Below are positions 41,218 to 53,304 of a DNA stretch of 64,000 nt, one piece after another. The translations under genes and the position numbers were made by a program. Each line of letters opens with the position of its first letter. The stretch's first letter is position 1. The DNA comes from Poteriospumella lacustris (taxonomy: Eukaryota > Sar > Chrysophyceae > Chromulinales > Dinobryaceae), in contig SMOI01000060.1 of the NCBI GenBank assembly GCA_008000375.1, positions 62,328 to 126,327 of the forward strand, written 5' to 3'. The notes below the pieces were generated by a model. The model was not told the DNA's origin, did no database searches, and saw only the letters and a program-made list of their open reading frames with translations.

Positions 41218-42636
41218 ATGTGGACGGTCAGTGTCGTCGTCACGGTGGTCGTGTTGCTCTTGGGACTGACCACCCCAACGGTGGACAGCTACCGGGTGCA
41301 ACCACGACTGTCGATGGTGGGGCGCACCATGCACGTGAAGGTGTTGTCTCCCTCCTCGTCGTCGCCAAGGACAGCGTCGTTGGCTCTTCCCATTGCGAAG
41401 CCATCGACTGCGCTGTCCAGCCACCACCTGAGCCATGCCGCAGCTGGTTCCGATTCTACGGCGATTATCAATCGTGCTGCATTGAAAGCCATCGGCAAAC
41501 TCCTGAGTACGTGTGGTATTGGTGTCTGGGCGGGCAAGGTGGGCATTTTGGATCAGGCGGCGCTGTCGGTGCTGTCGAAACTCATCTTCAACATCTTCCA
41601 GCCCTGTTTACTCTTCGTCAACGTCGCCAGAACCGTGGCCAATTTGTCCGGGTCTGCTGCCAAAAGTGGTAGCGCAGAGGCGATTTATATGCTACCGATT
41701 GCGGCCGCGCTGCAGGTCGTCGTCGGCTACGTCGTCGGCAAACTGTTGTCGTTTTTCATCTACCGCAACGATCCCGACAACGACGAAGCGAAAGAATTGA
41801 TGGCCTGTACGACCTTTGCCAATTCCGGTCCGTTGCCCCTGGTTTTCACCGAGGGTTTGTTCCATACGAGTGCCGATCACACGTTGGTCGGTCGCAGTGC
41901 CGCGTACATTTCGCTGTATCTGTTGGGCTGGTCGCCGTTGTTTTGGATTCTGGGGCCGGCGATTCTACAGCAACGCAATGGCCAGCACAAGAAAGACCCC
42001 GCCCAAGCGCGAAAGGAGTTGCTCAGTCGCATTTTCTCGCCGCCCGTGGTGGCCTCGTTGCTGGGCATGGCCGTGGGCTTCGTGCCCTTCTTACGCAATC
42101 TCGTCGTCCACGCGGATTCACCGTTGTCGGTGGTCTATGAGGCGATGCGTACGTTGGGTTCGGCGTATTTGCCGTCGGTGTTGATGGTGCTGGCGGGTTC
42201 GTTGTCTCCTCCCGCTGCCCCTGCGGCTGCGACTGCGACTGCTGCCCCTGCGGCTGCGACTGCTGCCCCTGCGGCGACGGCGACGGCGACGGAGAAGAAA
42301 GTCGATTGGCAGTTTGTGATGAAGGTGGGCTCGGTGTATCTGTCGCGGTTCTTGCTGATGCCGGCGATCGGCTTCGGCGCGTTGAAGTTCCTCGCGAAGA
42401 CGTCGCCGGCGATGGCGACGCTCTTCGCGAAGGATCGGCTCTTGCTCTTCGTCCTGCTGCTGGAGACGTGCATGCCGAGTGCGCAGAACACGACGGTGAT
42501 TCTGCAGCTGCAGGGCAACAAAGCCGGCGCCACGAAGCTGGCGCGCACGCTGATGATGATCTACGTGCTGGGCGTGCCCGCCATCACCTTCTGGCTCGTG
42601 CAGATCCTCCAGCTCACCAAGCTCGCCTCCGCCTAG
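41218..42636 (+). CDS. AEC-family (auxin efflux carrier / PIN-like) membrane transporter
   Basis: A single exon encodes 472 aa. A hydrophobic N-terminal segment (about 4-20) followed by a Ser/Arg-rich stretch looks like a cleavable leader, perhaps a plastid-type bipartite one. About ten membrane helices then form two five-helix halves, with TCGIGVWAGKVG and FNIFQPCLLFVNVART at the start and a central Ala/Thr/Pro low-complexity loop (about 335-360). The hallmark second-half block LLLETCMPSAQNTTV matches the AEC family (usual pattern P-x-A-x-N). AEC proteins carry organic anions such as malate or, in plants, auxin. Substrate cannot be assigned. The gene is convergent with the CFAP46-like gene 263 bp downstream. 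Confidence 0.85.
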   Translation: MWTVSVVVTVVVLLLGLTTPTVDSYRVQPRLSMVGRTMHVKVLSPSSSSPRTASLALPIAKPSTALSSHHLSHAAAGSDSTAIINRAALKAIGKLLSTCGIGVWAGKVGILDQAALSVLSKLIFNIFQPCLLFVNVARTVANLSGSAAKSGSAEAIYMLPIAAALQVVVGYVVGKLLSFFIYRNDPDNDEAKELMACTTFANSGPLPLVFTEGLFHTSADHTLVGRSAAYISLYLLGWSPLFWILGPAILQQRNGQHKKDPAQARKELLSRIFSPPVVASLLGMAVGFVPFLRNLVVHADSPLSVVYEAMRTLGSAYLPSVLMVLAGSLSPPAAPAAATATAAPAAATAAPAATATATEKKVDWQFVMKVGSVYLSRFLLMPAIGFGALKFLAKTSPAMATLFAKDRLLLFVLLLETCMPSAQNTTVILQLQGNKAGATKLARTLMMIYVLGVPAITFWLVQILQLTKLASA

Positions 42637-42899
42637 TAGGGCCGCCACTATTGGCCGTGCCCAACCAACCAACACACACACTAAACGCTCAACAGCTCAA
42701 CAGCGAAAGGCGCCGGCCGCGGTGAGACCGTCGCTCTGTAACAGACACACGCTTTCTTATTGGGCCAGTTACGTGTAGAGGGATATGGTACATAGGCGGA
42801 TCTAGGGCTCCAAGAAGGTACCCGGTGCGGTGCCGTCCGTCGGTTCTGCGGCACCGTCGCTAACCGTCGCTACGCAACGTTACGCGTCGTTAACCGTCG
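42637..42899. other. Convergent intergenic gap
   Basis: About 260 bp between two convergent stop codons, with TTACGCGTCGTTAACCGTCG-type short repeats next to the CFAP46-like stop. No gene. Confidence 0.5.
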
Positions 42900-45800
42900 T
42901 TACGCGTCGGTGTAGAGCATCGGCGCGACGCCGTAGACGATCCGCGCGGCGGCGATCCACTTCTTCAGGCGCTGCGGCGGCGCGTGGCCGTGCGTCGTCT
43001 CTGGCGCCGCCGCCGTCGCTGTCGCTGTCGCCGCTGTCGCGTCGGCCGGGTGCAGCAGCGGACTGGCGAAGGCCACGGGCAGCTTCTGCCGCTTCGCCAC
43101 GGGCGCGGCCCAGTCGCGACACAGCCGCGTCAAGACACGCTGCTGACTGCGCAGCGGCGTCGACCACTGCGACACGCCCAGCGACGACACGCCGCCGAGC
43201 GACAGCAGCGCCGTCGTCAGCACCGACGCCGCCTCCGCGTCGACGTCGCGCGGCGACTTGAGCACGTCCGCCGAGTTCTGCCGCCGAAACGACGCGTCGT
43301 TGTGGCTGCGGTCGAGCAGCACGACGAGGCGCAGCCGCTCGAGGTTCAGCGTCGCCAGGTCGCTCGGCGCCAGCATCGCTCCGAAGCGGCCGAGCGCGCA
43401 GACCAACAGCGACACGTGACGCGGCGCCGCCCCCGCCGCTCCGGCGGCCGCTCCGGTGGCGGCGGCGTGTTGCAGCGACGCGGCGTCGAGCTGCGCGACG
43501 AAATCTTCGAGCGACACGACGGCGCGCGGCTGCTTCACCAGCGGCGACCACTTCGCACCGCCCGTCGCCGTCGCCGTCGCTCCGCCGCCGCCGACTCGTA
43601 GCCGTTCGAAGAGCTCGCGCAGCGGCGGACGGCCCTGCGCCTTGTTCCCCGCGACGTCCTCGTCGAAGGCGTCGACGACGAAGCGCAGCGACGACGCCGG
43701 CACGACGCACGCCGCGTCCGCCTCCGCGCCGCCGCCTTTGGCCCCGCCGCCTTTGCCACCGCTGCCGCTGCCGCCGCCACCGTCGCCGGGGCCGTTCACC
43801 TGCGCGACGAGCGTCGCGAGGCGGTGGCCGAGCAGCGCGACGGAGAAGTCGCGCGCCACGCGGCCGCCGGTGGCCCACGCGTCGAAGAGCGGCAGCGTCT
43901 CGAACGGCAGCCGCTGCAGCGCCACGTCCCAGTAGCACTGCAGCGCCCACGGCGCCGCGCGCACACCGCCGCCGCCGCCGCCGTGGCTACGCAGCCACCG
44001 CGCCAACGGCGACCGTTCGACGTGGAACAGCGGCGCGAACAGCGCGTCGAGGTCGCGGCACAGCGCGCGGAACGTTTCGTCCAACGCGCGTTCGGCCTTT
44101 TGCGCCGTCGTCTTCACCGTCGCCGTCACCGTCACCGTCGCCGTCGCTGCGCCGCTGGCGCCGTTGCCGTCGGCGGCGTCGGCGGCGGCGTCGAGGTCGT
44201 CGGCGTCGAGCAGAGCGTCGCCGAAGAGCGCGACGAACTTCTGCGCGTCCGTCTCCCACTGCGCGAACTGCGCCAGCAGCGTTTGCAGCGCGCGGCGCTG
44301 CGCCTCGTCGAAGACGCAGCGGTCGACGCACCACAACGCGTCGTCGGGCCCCGCCGCCGCCGCTGCGGCGGCCGCTGCGGCGGCGGCGGCGGCGTCTTTC
44401 GCTTTGCCGCCACCGGCGCCACCTTTGCCACCGCCACCGGCCGCCGCCGCCGCGGTCGCTGCGCCGGCGGCACACGCCGCGTCGAAGTCGCCGCGCGCGC
44501 CGAAGAAGCCGACGGCGACGTAGAACGTCTCGAGCCGCGCGTCCGTCTGCAGCGTCACGTGCAGCGTCGGTCGGTGCACCGTGTCGCCGTACGCCGCCAG
44601 CGTCGCCGCCATCGTCGGTGTCGCGAGGCGCAGGCGACGATACGACGGCGACAGCGTCGCCAGGAAACGCTCCTCGAGCCGCACCGGCGCCCAGCGCTCC
44701 GCGTTGGCGCTGGCGTCGCGCCCCGCGGCGCTGGGTCCCAGCGCCGCGCCCAGCACGTCAAGCCGCCGGCGCCGCCGCCGCCGCCGCTGCGACTGCCGCC
44801 GCTGCCGTGCGCCGTGGCGCCCACCGTCGGCGCCGCGACGCGGACGCCGCCGCCGCCGGCGCCGCGCCACACGGCGACACGCTGCGCCGCCACGTGCAGC
44901 TCGCTCGTGCGCGGCAGGACGCTGAGCCACGTGTCGTCAGCCAGCGCTTCGCGTGCAGCGCCTGCAGCTGCAGCAGACTCGTCGCCGTCGCGAAGCGTTG
45001 CCCCGGCTGCCCCTGCGACGCCGCGGCCCCGGCGGCCTCGACGAGGCAGCCGAGCGCCTCCGCCAGCGCCTCGACGACGAACGCGTCGTCGTGGTCGAGC
45101 AGCGACGTCACCAGCGCGCGCAGCTCCTGCGCCACCGCCGCCGTCTCCGTCTCCGTGTCGCGGTCGCCGCCGTGTGTCACCGCCGCGGAGGGTGTGTCGC
45201 CGTGTGTCTCGGCGCCGGTGCCGCCGGTGTCGCCGGTGACGCCACCGTCCGCGACGCGCTGCGCCAGCTGCGTCGTCAGCTGCACCAGCTTCGCCGCCTG
45301 CGCGAGACACGGAAAGTGTCCCAGCGCCAGGCGGAGACACTGTGTCGCGGCCGTCGTCGCGGCGACCAGCGGCGACACGTCGAAGGCGGCGGGTGTCTCG
45401 ACGCACGTCGCGTCGGTCGCCCAGAGGAACCGGTCGACCGCCGTGACCGGCGCCCGTGCGGCGGCGTCGGCGGCGTCGGAGGCGTCGACGTGCCATGGCG
45501 TCGGCGTCGGCGACACGTGCAGCCGCAGCTGTGTCGCGAGCTGCCAGTGGCACCACGCGAGCTCCAGCAGCGCCTCCGCCAGCTCGCGCGCCACCAGCGA
45601 CGGCAGCACGCGCTGCGCCACGGTGCGTTGGCGCGTGTCGCGGTCCTCGTCGGCGACCGCGAGGGACAAGCGCTGCACCGTGTCGCCGCTGGCACCGGCC
45701 GCCGCCGCCTGTGTCGCGGCTGTGTCCCCGTCGCGGTCCCCGTCGCCGTCCGCGTCGAGGTCGAGGGCCCAGGCGCAGGACCCGTCGCGGAGCTCGAGCC

Positions 45801-48800
45801 GCGCCGCCCAAAACCGTCGCTGCGCCACGACGTCGGCCGCCCACGACCGCAGCCGCCGCAGCGTGTCGAGGCGCCACGCCGCGTACCCCGCGACACCGCC
45901 GCCGCCGTGCCCCGTGGCGCGCGACGCGGTGCGGTGCACGTGGCTGAGGAAGTCGCGTGTGTACGTCACGAGACACGCCAGGACACCCGCCGCGACACGC
46001 GACCGGGCGCCCGCGACCGCGCGACACACCTCGACACAGCGCGTCAGGCCGCGACACAGCGCGTCGAAGTCGCCGAGCGCGTCGGGCACCGTCGCCGGCT
46101 GCGCCAGGCGCCGCAGCGCGCGGTGGAACAGCAAATGCGCCACGAGCCGCTGCTGCGCCTGCCACGCGTCGAGGTACTCGGCGCCCAGCTCCCGCGCGAC
46201 CCACGGCCGCTGCTGCTGCTGTGTCGCGCCCCCGCCGCCGTTCGGTGTCGCGGTGCTCGTCGCCGACGAGACGCGCGGCACGGCGGCGAGCGACGTGGCA
46301 CTGGCCGCCGCCGGTGGCGGTGGTGACCCCGACCGCTGCGGCTGCTGCGGCGGCGGTGGCGGCGGCGGTGTCGCGAGCAGCGACGTGACGACGACGGGAC
46401 CGTAGCCCCCGCCGCTACCGTCACCGTTACCGTTGGCGGTGGCGGTGCGCTCCAACTGGCGCCAGGCGACGTCGTCGAGCAGCTGCTGCAGCAGCTGCGC
46501 CGCGGCCAGCGCCTCGTCGTGTTCCTCGCGCATCGTGTGCGCCGCCACGAGCGCCGCCCAGGCGCGGCGACACAGCGACACGTCGCCGCTGGCCGCCAGC
46601 AACGGTTTCGCCGCCGTCACGTGCGCGATCACGTCGACGGCGTCGCCGCGCAGCAGCCGCAGCTCGACGAAGGCGACGAGCGCCTCGACGACGTAGCGTG
46701 TCTCGCGGCGGTAGCGCTTCTCCCACCAGAGCGCGCGACACAGCGACTCGGCCGCCGTGTCCTGCGCCAGCTCGCGCAGCGACCGCAGCACGCGCACGAG
46801 GCACGCGTCGCGCTCGATGCGCGTCAGCGACGCGTAGCGCTGCGTCACGACGTCGATGCCGAACGGCGCCACCGCTGTGTCGCGTGTGTCGCCGCGTGTC
46901 TCAGCTGTGTCGCGGAGGAGGTCGGCGTAGTAGACGTCGAGCGTGTGCGGCGCGGCGACGTCCGCGTGGACGTGGGCCGCGTGCCACTGCTGCGTCAGCG
47001 TCGCGAGGAAAGCGCCGAGGGCGAGCGGCTGCCCCTGCGCCGTGAGGCAGAACGTGTCGCAGGGGAACGCGACACTGCGCGCCACCGCCGCCAGCGTCGC
47101 GCCGGCCTCGTCCTCGCTGCCACCGGCGGCGCCATCGACGACGCCGAGGCGCCGTCGCGTCTGTTCGTAGAGCAGCTGCAGTGCCGCCAGCGCCGCGTTG
47201 CGGTCGTCCATCGCCCCCGACGCCCCCGACGCCGCAGCCGCCGCCCCCGTCGCCGTCGGGTACGACCAGAGCCAGAGCCGCGCGATCTTGAGCACGAGCA
47301 GCGCGTGGTACGGCAGCGACAGCTCGTGCAGCGCGTCGAGCAGCGCGAAGAGCTGCGCGACGGTGGCGGCCAGCGACGGCAGCGACTGCAGCGACGGCAT
47401 ATCGCTCAGCAGCTGCCGCGCCGCCGCCGCCGCCTCGCCACCGTCTCCCTCAGCGGCGGCGGCGGCGGTTTCGCTGAGGCGGCGTTGGCAGTGCCACGTG
47501 GCGTCGCGCAGGGCGACGTCGTGGGCCCAGTCGAAGAGCACGACGCGCAGCGGCGTGTCGCGGTGCCACGTGGCCGGCGCCACGTGCGGCGGCGGCCACG
47601 CGGCGTCGCCGTCGTCGACGACAAACGCCGCGAGCGGTGTCGCGGCGCGTGTCTCGGCGTCCAGCGCGGCGTAGCGCTCGCGGCGCAGCGCCTCGGCGAC
47701 GGCGGCGCGCCACGTGTCCATCGCGCGCTGGAGGAAATAGACCGCGCGCAGACAGAGCTGCAGCCGCGCCTCCTCCGCCGCCTCCGTCTGCAGCCGCATC
47801 ACGCTCAGCCGCGCGGCCAGTTCGAGCGCTTGGAAACTGAGCCGCGCGGGCAGCGTGGGCTCGGCGGGCGGCCCCGCGGCGGAGGCGGCGCCGCCGCCGC
47901 GTGTCGCGTTGGAACGCGCCACCGACTGACTCGAGCGCGCACCGCCGCGCGACGCGGAGCGGACCGACGCCGCCTTCGCGAGCCGCGGCGCGGACGATGA
48001 CGACGACGCGGCCGTCCCCGGCGGCGGCGGCGCGGCGCTGCTGAGCACGTCTGAGCCCCCACCGCGTCGCGACTTGGACAGCACCGACGCCGCCCGCACC
48101 GTGCTCGCCCGCTCCCCTCCGATGCCGACGCCGCCAGCGCCACCGTCAGCGCCACCGTCGCCACCGTCGCCCAGCGCCAGGGCGGCGGGCCAGTCGTCGC
48201 CGTCCTCCCAGTCGCAGATCTCGTCGTACAGCGCCTCCTCCACGGCGCAGAGCGTGCTCTCGCCCTCGACCAGCACCGCGCGCACGTCCGGCCGCGCGAA
48301 GCCCGCGCCGGCCAACACTTCCGCCAGTTCGGCGAGGTACTCGACGCGTTCGATGCGCGGCGCGGTCGTCAGCAGGTCGATCGCCTGTTGGTAGCCGCGC
48401 AGCTTCGCCGCCAGCGACGTGGCGGAGCGCGCGAAGAGCACGAGGACCTGCGCCTGCAGCACCGGGTCGCTCTCCTTCAGCTGCTGCAGCCCGTCGAGCA
48501 CGTTGAGGCCCTTTTTGCTCATGCAGATCACGCGCGCCGGCCACAATTCCTTGTGCAGCGGCGTGTCCAACTGGTCGAACGCGTGGAGGATCACGCGCAA
48601 CGCGTCGTCGTAGGCGCCGCGGCCGAGTAAGCCCGACGCCAACGCGAGGTACACGCCGCGGAGCATCGTCTGCAGCGCGCGCGGCCGCCGCGGGGCCCCC
48701 ACCGTCGCCGTCAGTTCGTCCCAGAGCAGCGCCTGCGCCGTGGCCACCGTCGGGCGGAAGTACAACGCCGCGTTGTTGTCGCTGCGCAGCAGCGGCGGCA

Positions 48801-51800
48801 GCAGCTGCGCGAGGAGGCTCACGCCGCGCGCCAACAGGTCGTCGTCCTCGCGCGCCCACGACGCGAACACGATCGCCGGCTGCACGTGCTGCAGCGCCGA
48901 GAACTGCAGCTCCAGCACGAGCGTCTCGTCCAGCGTCGAGGACGCCCCGCCGCCCCCGCCGCCGCCGCTCTGACGGGCGCTGTCGAGGAACGAGACGACC
49001 GCCAGCGCCATGCTCAGCTCGCAGGCCGCCATCCAGCGAAACGCGCGCGTCGGCAGCCGCTGCCGCAGGTCGCTGTCGCGGGCGGCGCCAGAGGCGGCGG
49101 TGACGTCGAGGTGGCGGCCGTAGACGCGCTGCTGCTCGGCGGCGAAGAGCGTGATCGCCGCCTCGGCGAAGTTCTGGCTGCCGATGAAGTCGCCGTGCAG
49201 CGTCTTCAGCCGACTGAGCCGCGCGAGGGCCTCGAGGCGCAGCTCGAGCCGCTGGTCGAAGCTTTCCTTCGTGCGGAACGTCAGCGCCGTCCCCGTCGCC
49301 GTCCCCGTCGCCGTCGCTGTGGGAGCGGGGGCGGCGGCGTCTTCGGCGTCGCGTTCGCGTTGAATGAGCGCGGCCACGTCGCCCGCGAGCAGTTTCACCG
49401 CGCGGTCGAGCGCCGCGAGGCACACGTCCTTCGGTGGCGCCGGGGCCGCAGCATTGGCGGCGGTGGCGGCGGTGGCGGCGGTGGCAGCGTCGCCAGTCGC
49501 CGTCGTCGGTGGCAGATAAAACTCGGCGACGGCGACGGCGGCGAAGAACGAGAGCCACGCGTTGTCCGCGAACACCGGCGGCTCCATCGCGGGCACCGCG
49601 CCGGCGCCACCGCTTTTCCCTTTCGCTTTGGGGTCGGCGGGGGCGGCGACGCCCGCGAGCGCATTGCGAATCGTCAGCTGCGCCGCCCGTTCGGCGAGCG
49701 GTTTCTTGAAATAGGCGGCCGTCGACGAGGCCGACGCCACCGTCGGAAACGTCCACGCGGCCGCCCGCACGACCGTGTCCAACGCCTCGACGCCCTGCCC
49801 ACGGGCCTCGTAGGCGCACGACAACGCTTCGACGTAGTTGCACAGCAACCGCACGTCGCAACAGTCGCGGACGTTGGCGCACGCGAACACCGTCGCCTCC
49901 ATCGTCGTCACGACGTGGCGCAGGAAGTGAAACGCCTCGTCGAGCAGCGCGGCGTACCACCGGCGGCGGGCGACGTGCAGGTGCAAGTTCCAGAAGACGA
50001 CGAGCACGTGGTGCAGGCGGAAGCTGTTGCGGCGGGCGGTGGCCAGGCGGTACGCGTGTGCCAGGGCGCGGACCGCGAGTTGTTTGCAGAGGTCGATGGC
50101 GGCGGTGTCGATCGTCGCCGCCTGCGCGACGAGCGCGTCGGGAACGATCGTTTTCACGCCGAGCGCGAAGACGCCGGCCTCCTGCGGCGGCAGCTGTTGG
50201 CTCGCGGCCCACAGCGCCGGGTACTGCTGCTTGCCGAGCTGTTGCAGCTTCCAGACGAGGGCTTCGGCGAAGTGGCAGCAGGCTTCGATGTGGCCGTCGA
50301 TGAACTCGTAGGCGAAGACGTCGGCCACGTTGAACTGGTAGCGCAGCAGGCGCGTCAGGCCGTGCGCCAGGATGGTGAACTCCTGCGCGCTGAAGGCCAA
50401 CCGCACGAGGCTCAACAGAATCTGAAATTCGCGTTGCAACGCGTACGAGAACGTCGTTTGGACGATGGCGCCACCCGCTGTGGCGTTGGCGGTGGCGGTG
50501 GCGGTGGTGGGTGCATCGGTAGACGACGACGACGGCGGAGGAGGAAACAACGCGGCGATGGTGGCGAGGGGCACGTCCGGAATGACCAGTTTGCCCTTCT
50601 TCATCATCACGAGCGACCAGTCGATCGGTCCGTTGCCCGCCGCCGCCGTCGCCGCCGCCGCGGTAGCCGTCGCTGTCGCTGTCGTCGTCTCGGCGGGGTC
50701 ACCAGCAGTGGCAGCGGTCGTCGTCGACCGCCGCTCGACGGAGATCTCCTCGAGGACGAGGATCGTCGTCTTCGTGATCATGTCCTTCACAAACGGCTTC
50801 GACGTCGATTCCTTCGCCTGTTGCAGCCACAGCAGCGCCTGGTTCTCCGCCTCGCTGGGGCTGGCGTAGACATCGATCCGCAGCGTCAGCGCCTTCAACA
50901 GCGGCGTCAGGTACTGGTCGGACAACCGGTTGGGGTTGAGGCGGTCGGAGTCCAACGGGGCGACGGCGTCGGTGGGGTTCGGATGCGCAATGCCGCCGAA
51001 ATCGAGCGCGTACGCGCGCTGCGCCTCGGTCAACGCGATGCCGGCGAAATCGGCCGCTTCCTCCGCCAGGGCCAATTCGTAATGCACTTGACTCCGCAGC
51101 AACGGCAGCGCATCCACCGCGTATTCGTCCAACACGTTGGCCAGCGTCCGCAACGCGAAATGCACTTTCGGCCGGAGCCGTTTCGTGAGCAGCGGAATCG
51201 ACCAGTTCCACAAGAGCGCGCACATCTCGTACACCAGAAACTTGTCCTCCAGCACCGACGCCGTCGTACTCACCGTGCGTTCCAACAGTTTGATGGCCTC
51301 CAAGCGCTTCGCGGTCTTGTAGCCGTCGAGCTGTTTGGTGGACAAGAGTTGAGTGGCGGTGACGTCCTTGGCCTGCGCGTCGATCGTGTGCAGCAGCAGC
51401 AGCGCCTCGCAGACGTCGAGCTTGGCCCGCAACGTGCGAGTCATGTTCGTGGCAGCCGCTTGCATCAATTCCATGCATTTCCGGGCGGTGTCGGGTTGTT
51501 TCAAGAGCCACGCGGCCCGCGAGAAGTCCAACAGCGTCTCACTGCGCGTCTCGGACGGGGCGGCGTCTTGCAGTTTCTTGATGCACGCGGCCCAGGTGGC
51601 TTCGACTTCTTTCTCGGGCAGGGCGTTGCTTAAGATGCATTGCAATTGCACCATGCAGAAGAGGCGGGTGTCTTTCGTCACCTGGGGCAACGCGAGAATC
51701 TTCTTCGCGTCGGCGGGGGCCACCGCGACACGTTCGCGGTACAAACGCACCACATACTGCATTTGCGCGTTCTTACGGTCTACGACGGCACGTAACTTGG

Positions 51801-52608
51801 TTTCAATGTCTGCTTTCTTTCCTTGCGCCACATCGAGCAGCCCTTTTACGTGCTCAAACCCTTCGGCAGCCAGCCCTTGTAACGGTGGGTAGTCGATGGG
51901 TTGTGTATAATACGGATCGTCGTCGGGCAAATCCGGATCGATCTTGCGTGGTTTCCGTAATAATTCTTCTCGTTCTTCAATTTGACGAAAGGCATTCATC
52001 GCGGCATCGACTTCGGCTTTGCAAGCGTCCGAGACGGTGATCATTTGAGCCTCTTCGCCGGTGGTGACGCCCAACATGCCTTCCAACAACGAAATCGCCT
52101 TGTCCATGAAATCCGAGGCATTCTTCACATTCTTTTCATCATCGGCACAAACAGCGGCAGAGGAAAGCATCAATATCCGCCACTGTTTGTCGGCATCGTC
52201 TTGTTGTTCGAGGGCGTTGACCACTTTGGCGAAATCGGTGGCGAAATATTGGCCGCGCCCTGGTCGGACAAACTCACGTACAATGTGCCAAAAGGCTACC
52301 GAAGCATTGTATACGATAAATTTATAACGTGGTAAATTGTTGGTTGATCTGGCCACGTCGATCGCTTCCAACAGGTCCGCGGTGGCTCGTTTGCATTGAT
52401 TGATACGCACGACGCCATTCTTGTCGGCGTTTTCTGCGTAGATGATCTTTGCTGACAATATCTTCATACGACAGTAAAACTGATCCTTTTGTGGACTCAA
52501 TTGCATAAATCGTTCGACAATCACGCGGGCTTTCTCGACGTTGCCCTGTTCGAACGCCGCTTCCGCAGTGGAAGTCATCACTTCTTGATTGTTTTCTTCA
52601 GAACTCAT
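42900..52608 (-). CDS. CFAP46: CFAP46-like flagellar central-apparatus protein with C-terminal CHAT-like domain
   Basis: From ATG 52608 a frame of over 2,500 codons runs to about 44,940. Coding character then continues in a second frame to about 44,765 and in a third to the stop at 42,900, in all about 3,236 aa. The N-terminal TPR-like region (VYNASVAFWHIVREFVRPGR at about 104) resembles CFAP46/TTC40, a 2,700-aa scaffold of the C1d projection of the ciliary central pair. Most of the chain is helical and Ala-rich with Gly/Ala/Thr insertions. The C-terminal part (about 43,000-43,990) has the layout of a CHAT protease domain, LPFETLPLF then CALGRFGAM then RLRLVVLLDRS, but the expected His and Cys are missing. 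The two frame changes (each equal to one missing base) may be assembly errors in GC-rich DNA. CFAP54 is the main alternative name. Confidence 0.65.
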
Positions 52609-53304
52609 CGCTTCCCGTCGACAGAAATAAGAGAGTTACACGTCGTGGGAGATGGTCCGGGCTACAAAGCCTTTGATAATGGTTCTGATATATGGTCTTT
52701 CTTCTGCCTCGCTGATCGATCCATCGGCGCACTCAAATCGCATCGGCAGCCGAATCGTAACGGCTGGCACGCTTGACTAATGTACATACACTGTGCATTT
52801 TTACCTAATATATATTCTTTGCTCATCAACCAAAAGGATCAACATTGGAGAAAGTACAGTTACGACCGTGACTGCGCTATACTTCATGCGCATATGCAGA
52901 GTATTATGTACACATTTGTACCAAGGGTTTTACAGCGTTGCCCCTCCCCTTTTTGTGTTTGTAGGTAGAGATTGAGGGCGCTGGCAGCAAGTCTATGAAG
53001 AAGTAAGTCATCAATCATGTCATCTATGAGCTAAATACGTGATGGACGGGAGTTCAGGCTTCAGTCAACTGTATTGCATTTCCCTGTGACAGCCAGTGCG
53101 AATCATCGTTTCCCTTTTATTATCTTCTCTCATGCTGCAGCTTCCAACCGAAACAAAAGCACAGTACACAGCTTACTCTCGAAAGAAAGATAATTAAATT
53201 AGAGAAAGACGATCGCACTTGCTATTAAGAAAGGGAATGCTATGTACAGAAGAAAAGAGAGTGGGAAACCTCAAGAAGACTGGCTCCACCGCATCGTCGA
53301 TTCA
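52609..53304. other. Intergenic region upstream of the CFAP46-like gene
   Basis: About 700 bp, A/T-rich. It probably contains the CFAP46-like promoter and the 3' end of the next minus-strand gene. No RNA gene or repeat was recognised. Confidence 0.4.

Noticed and set aside
43824-52335. Several plus-strand open frames of 450-915 codons opposite the CFAP46-like gene
   Set aside because: They are antisense shadows: products are Arg/Gln/His/Ala-rich low complexity, whereas the minus-strand frame gives helical repeat protein and starts with a clear CFAP46-like N-terminus.
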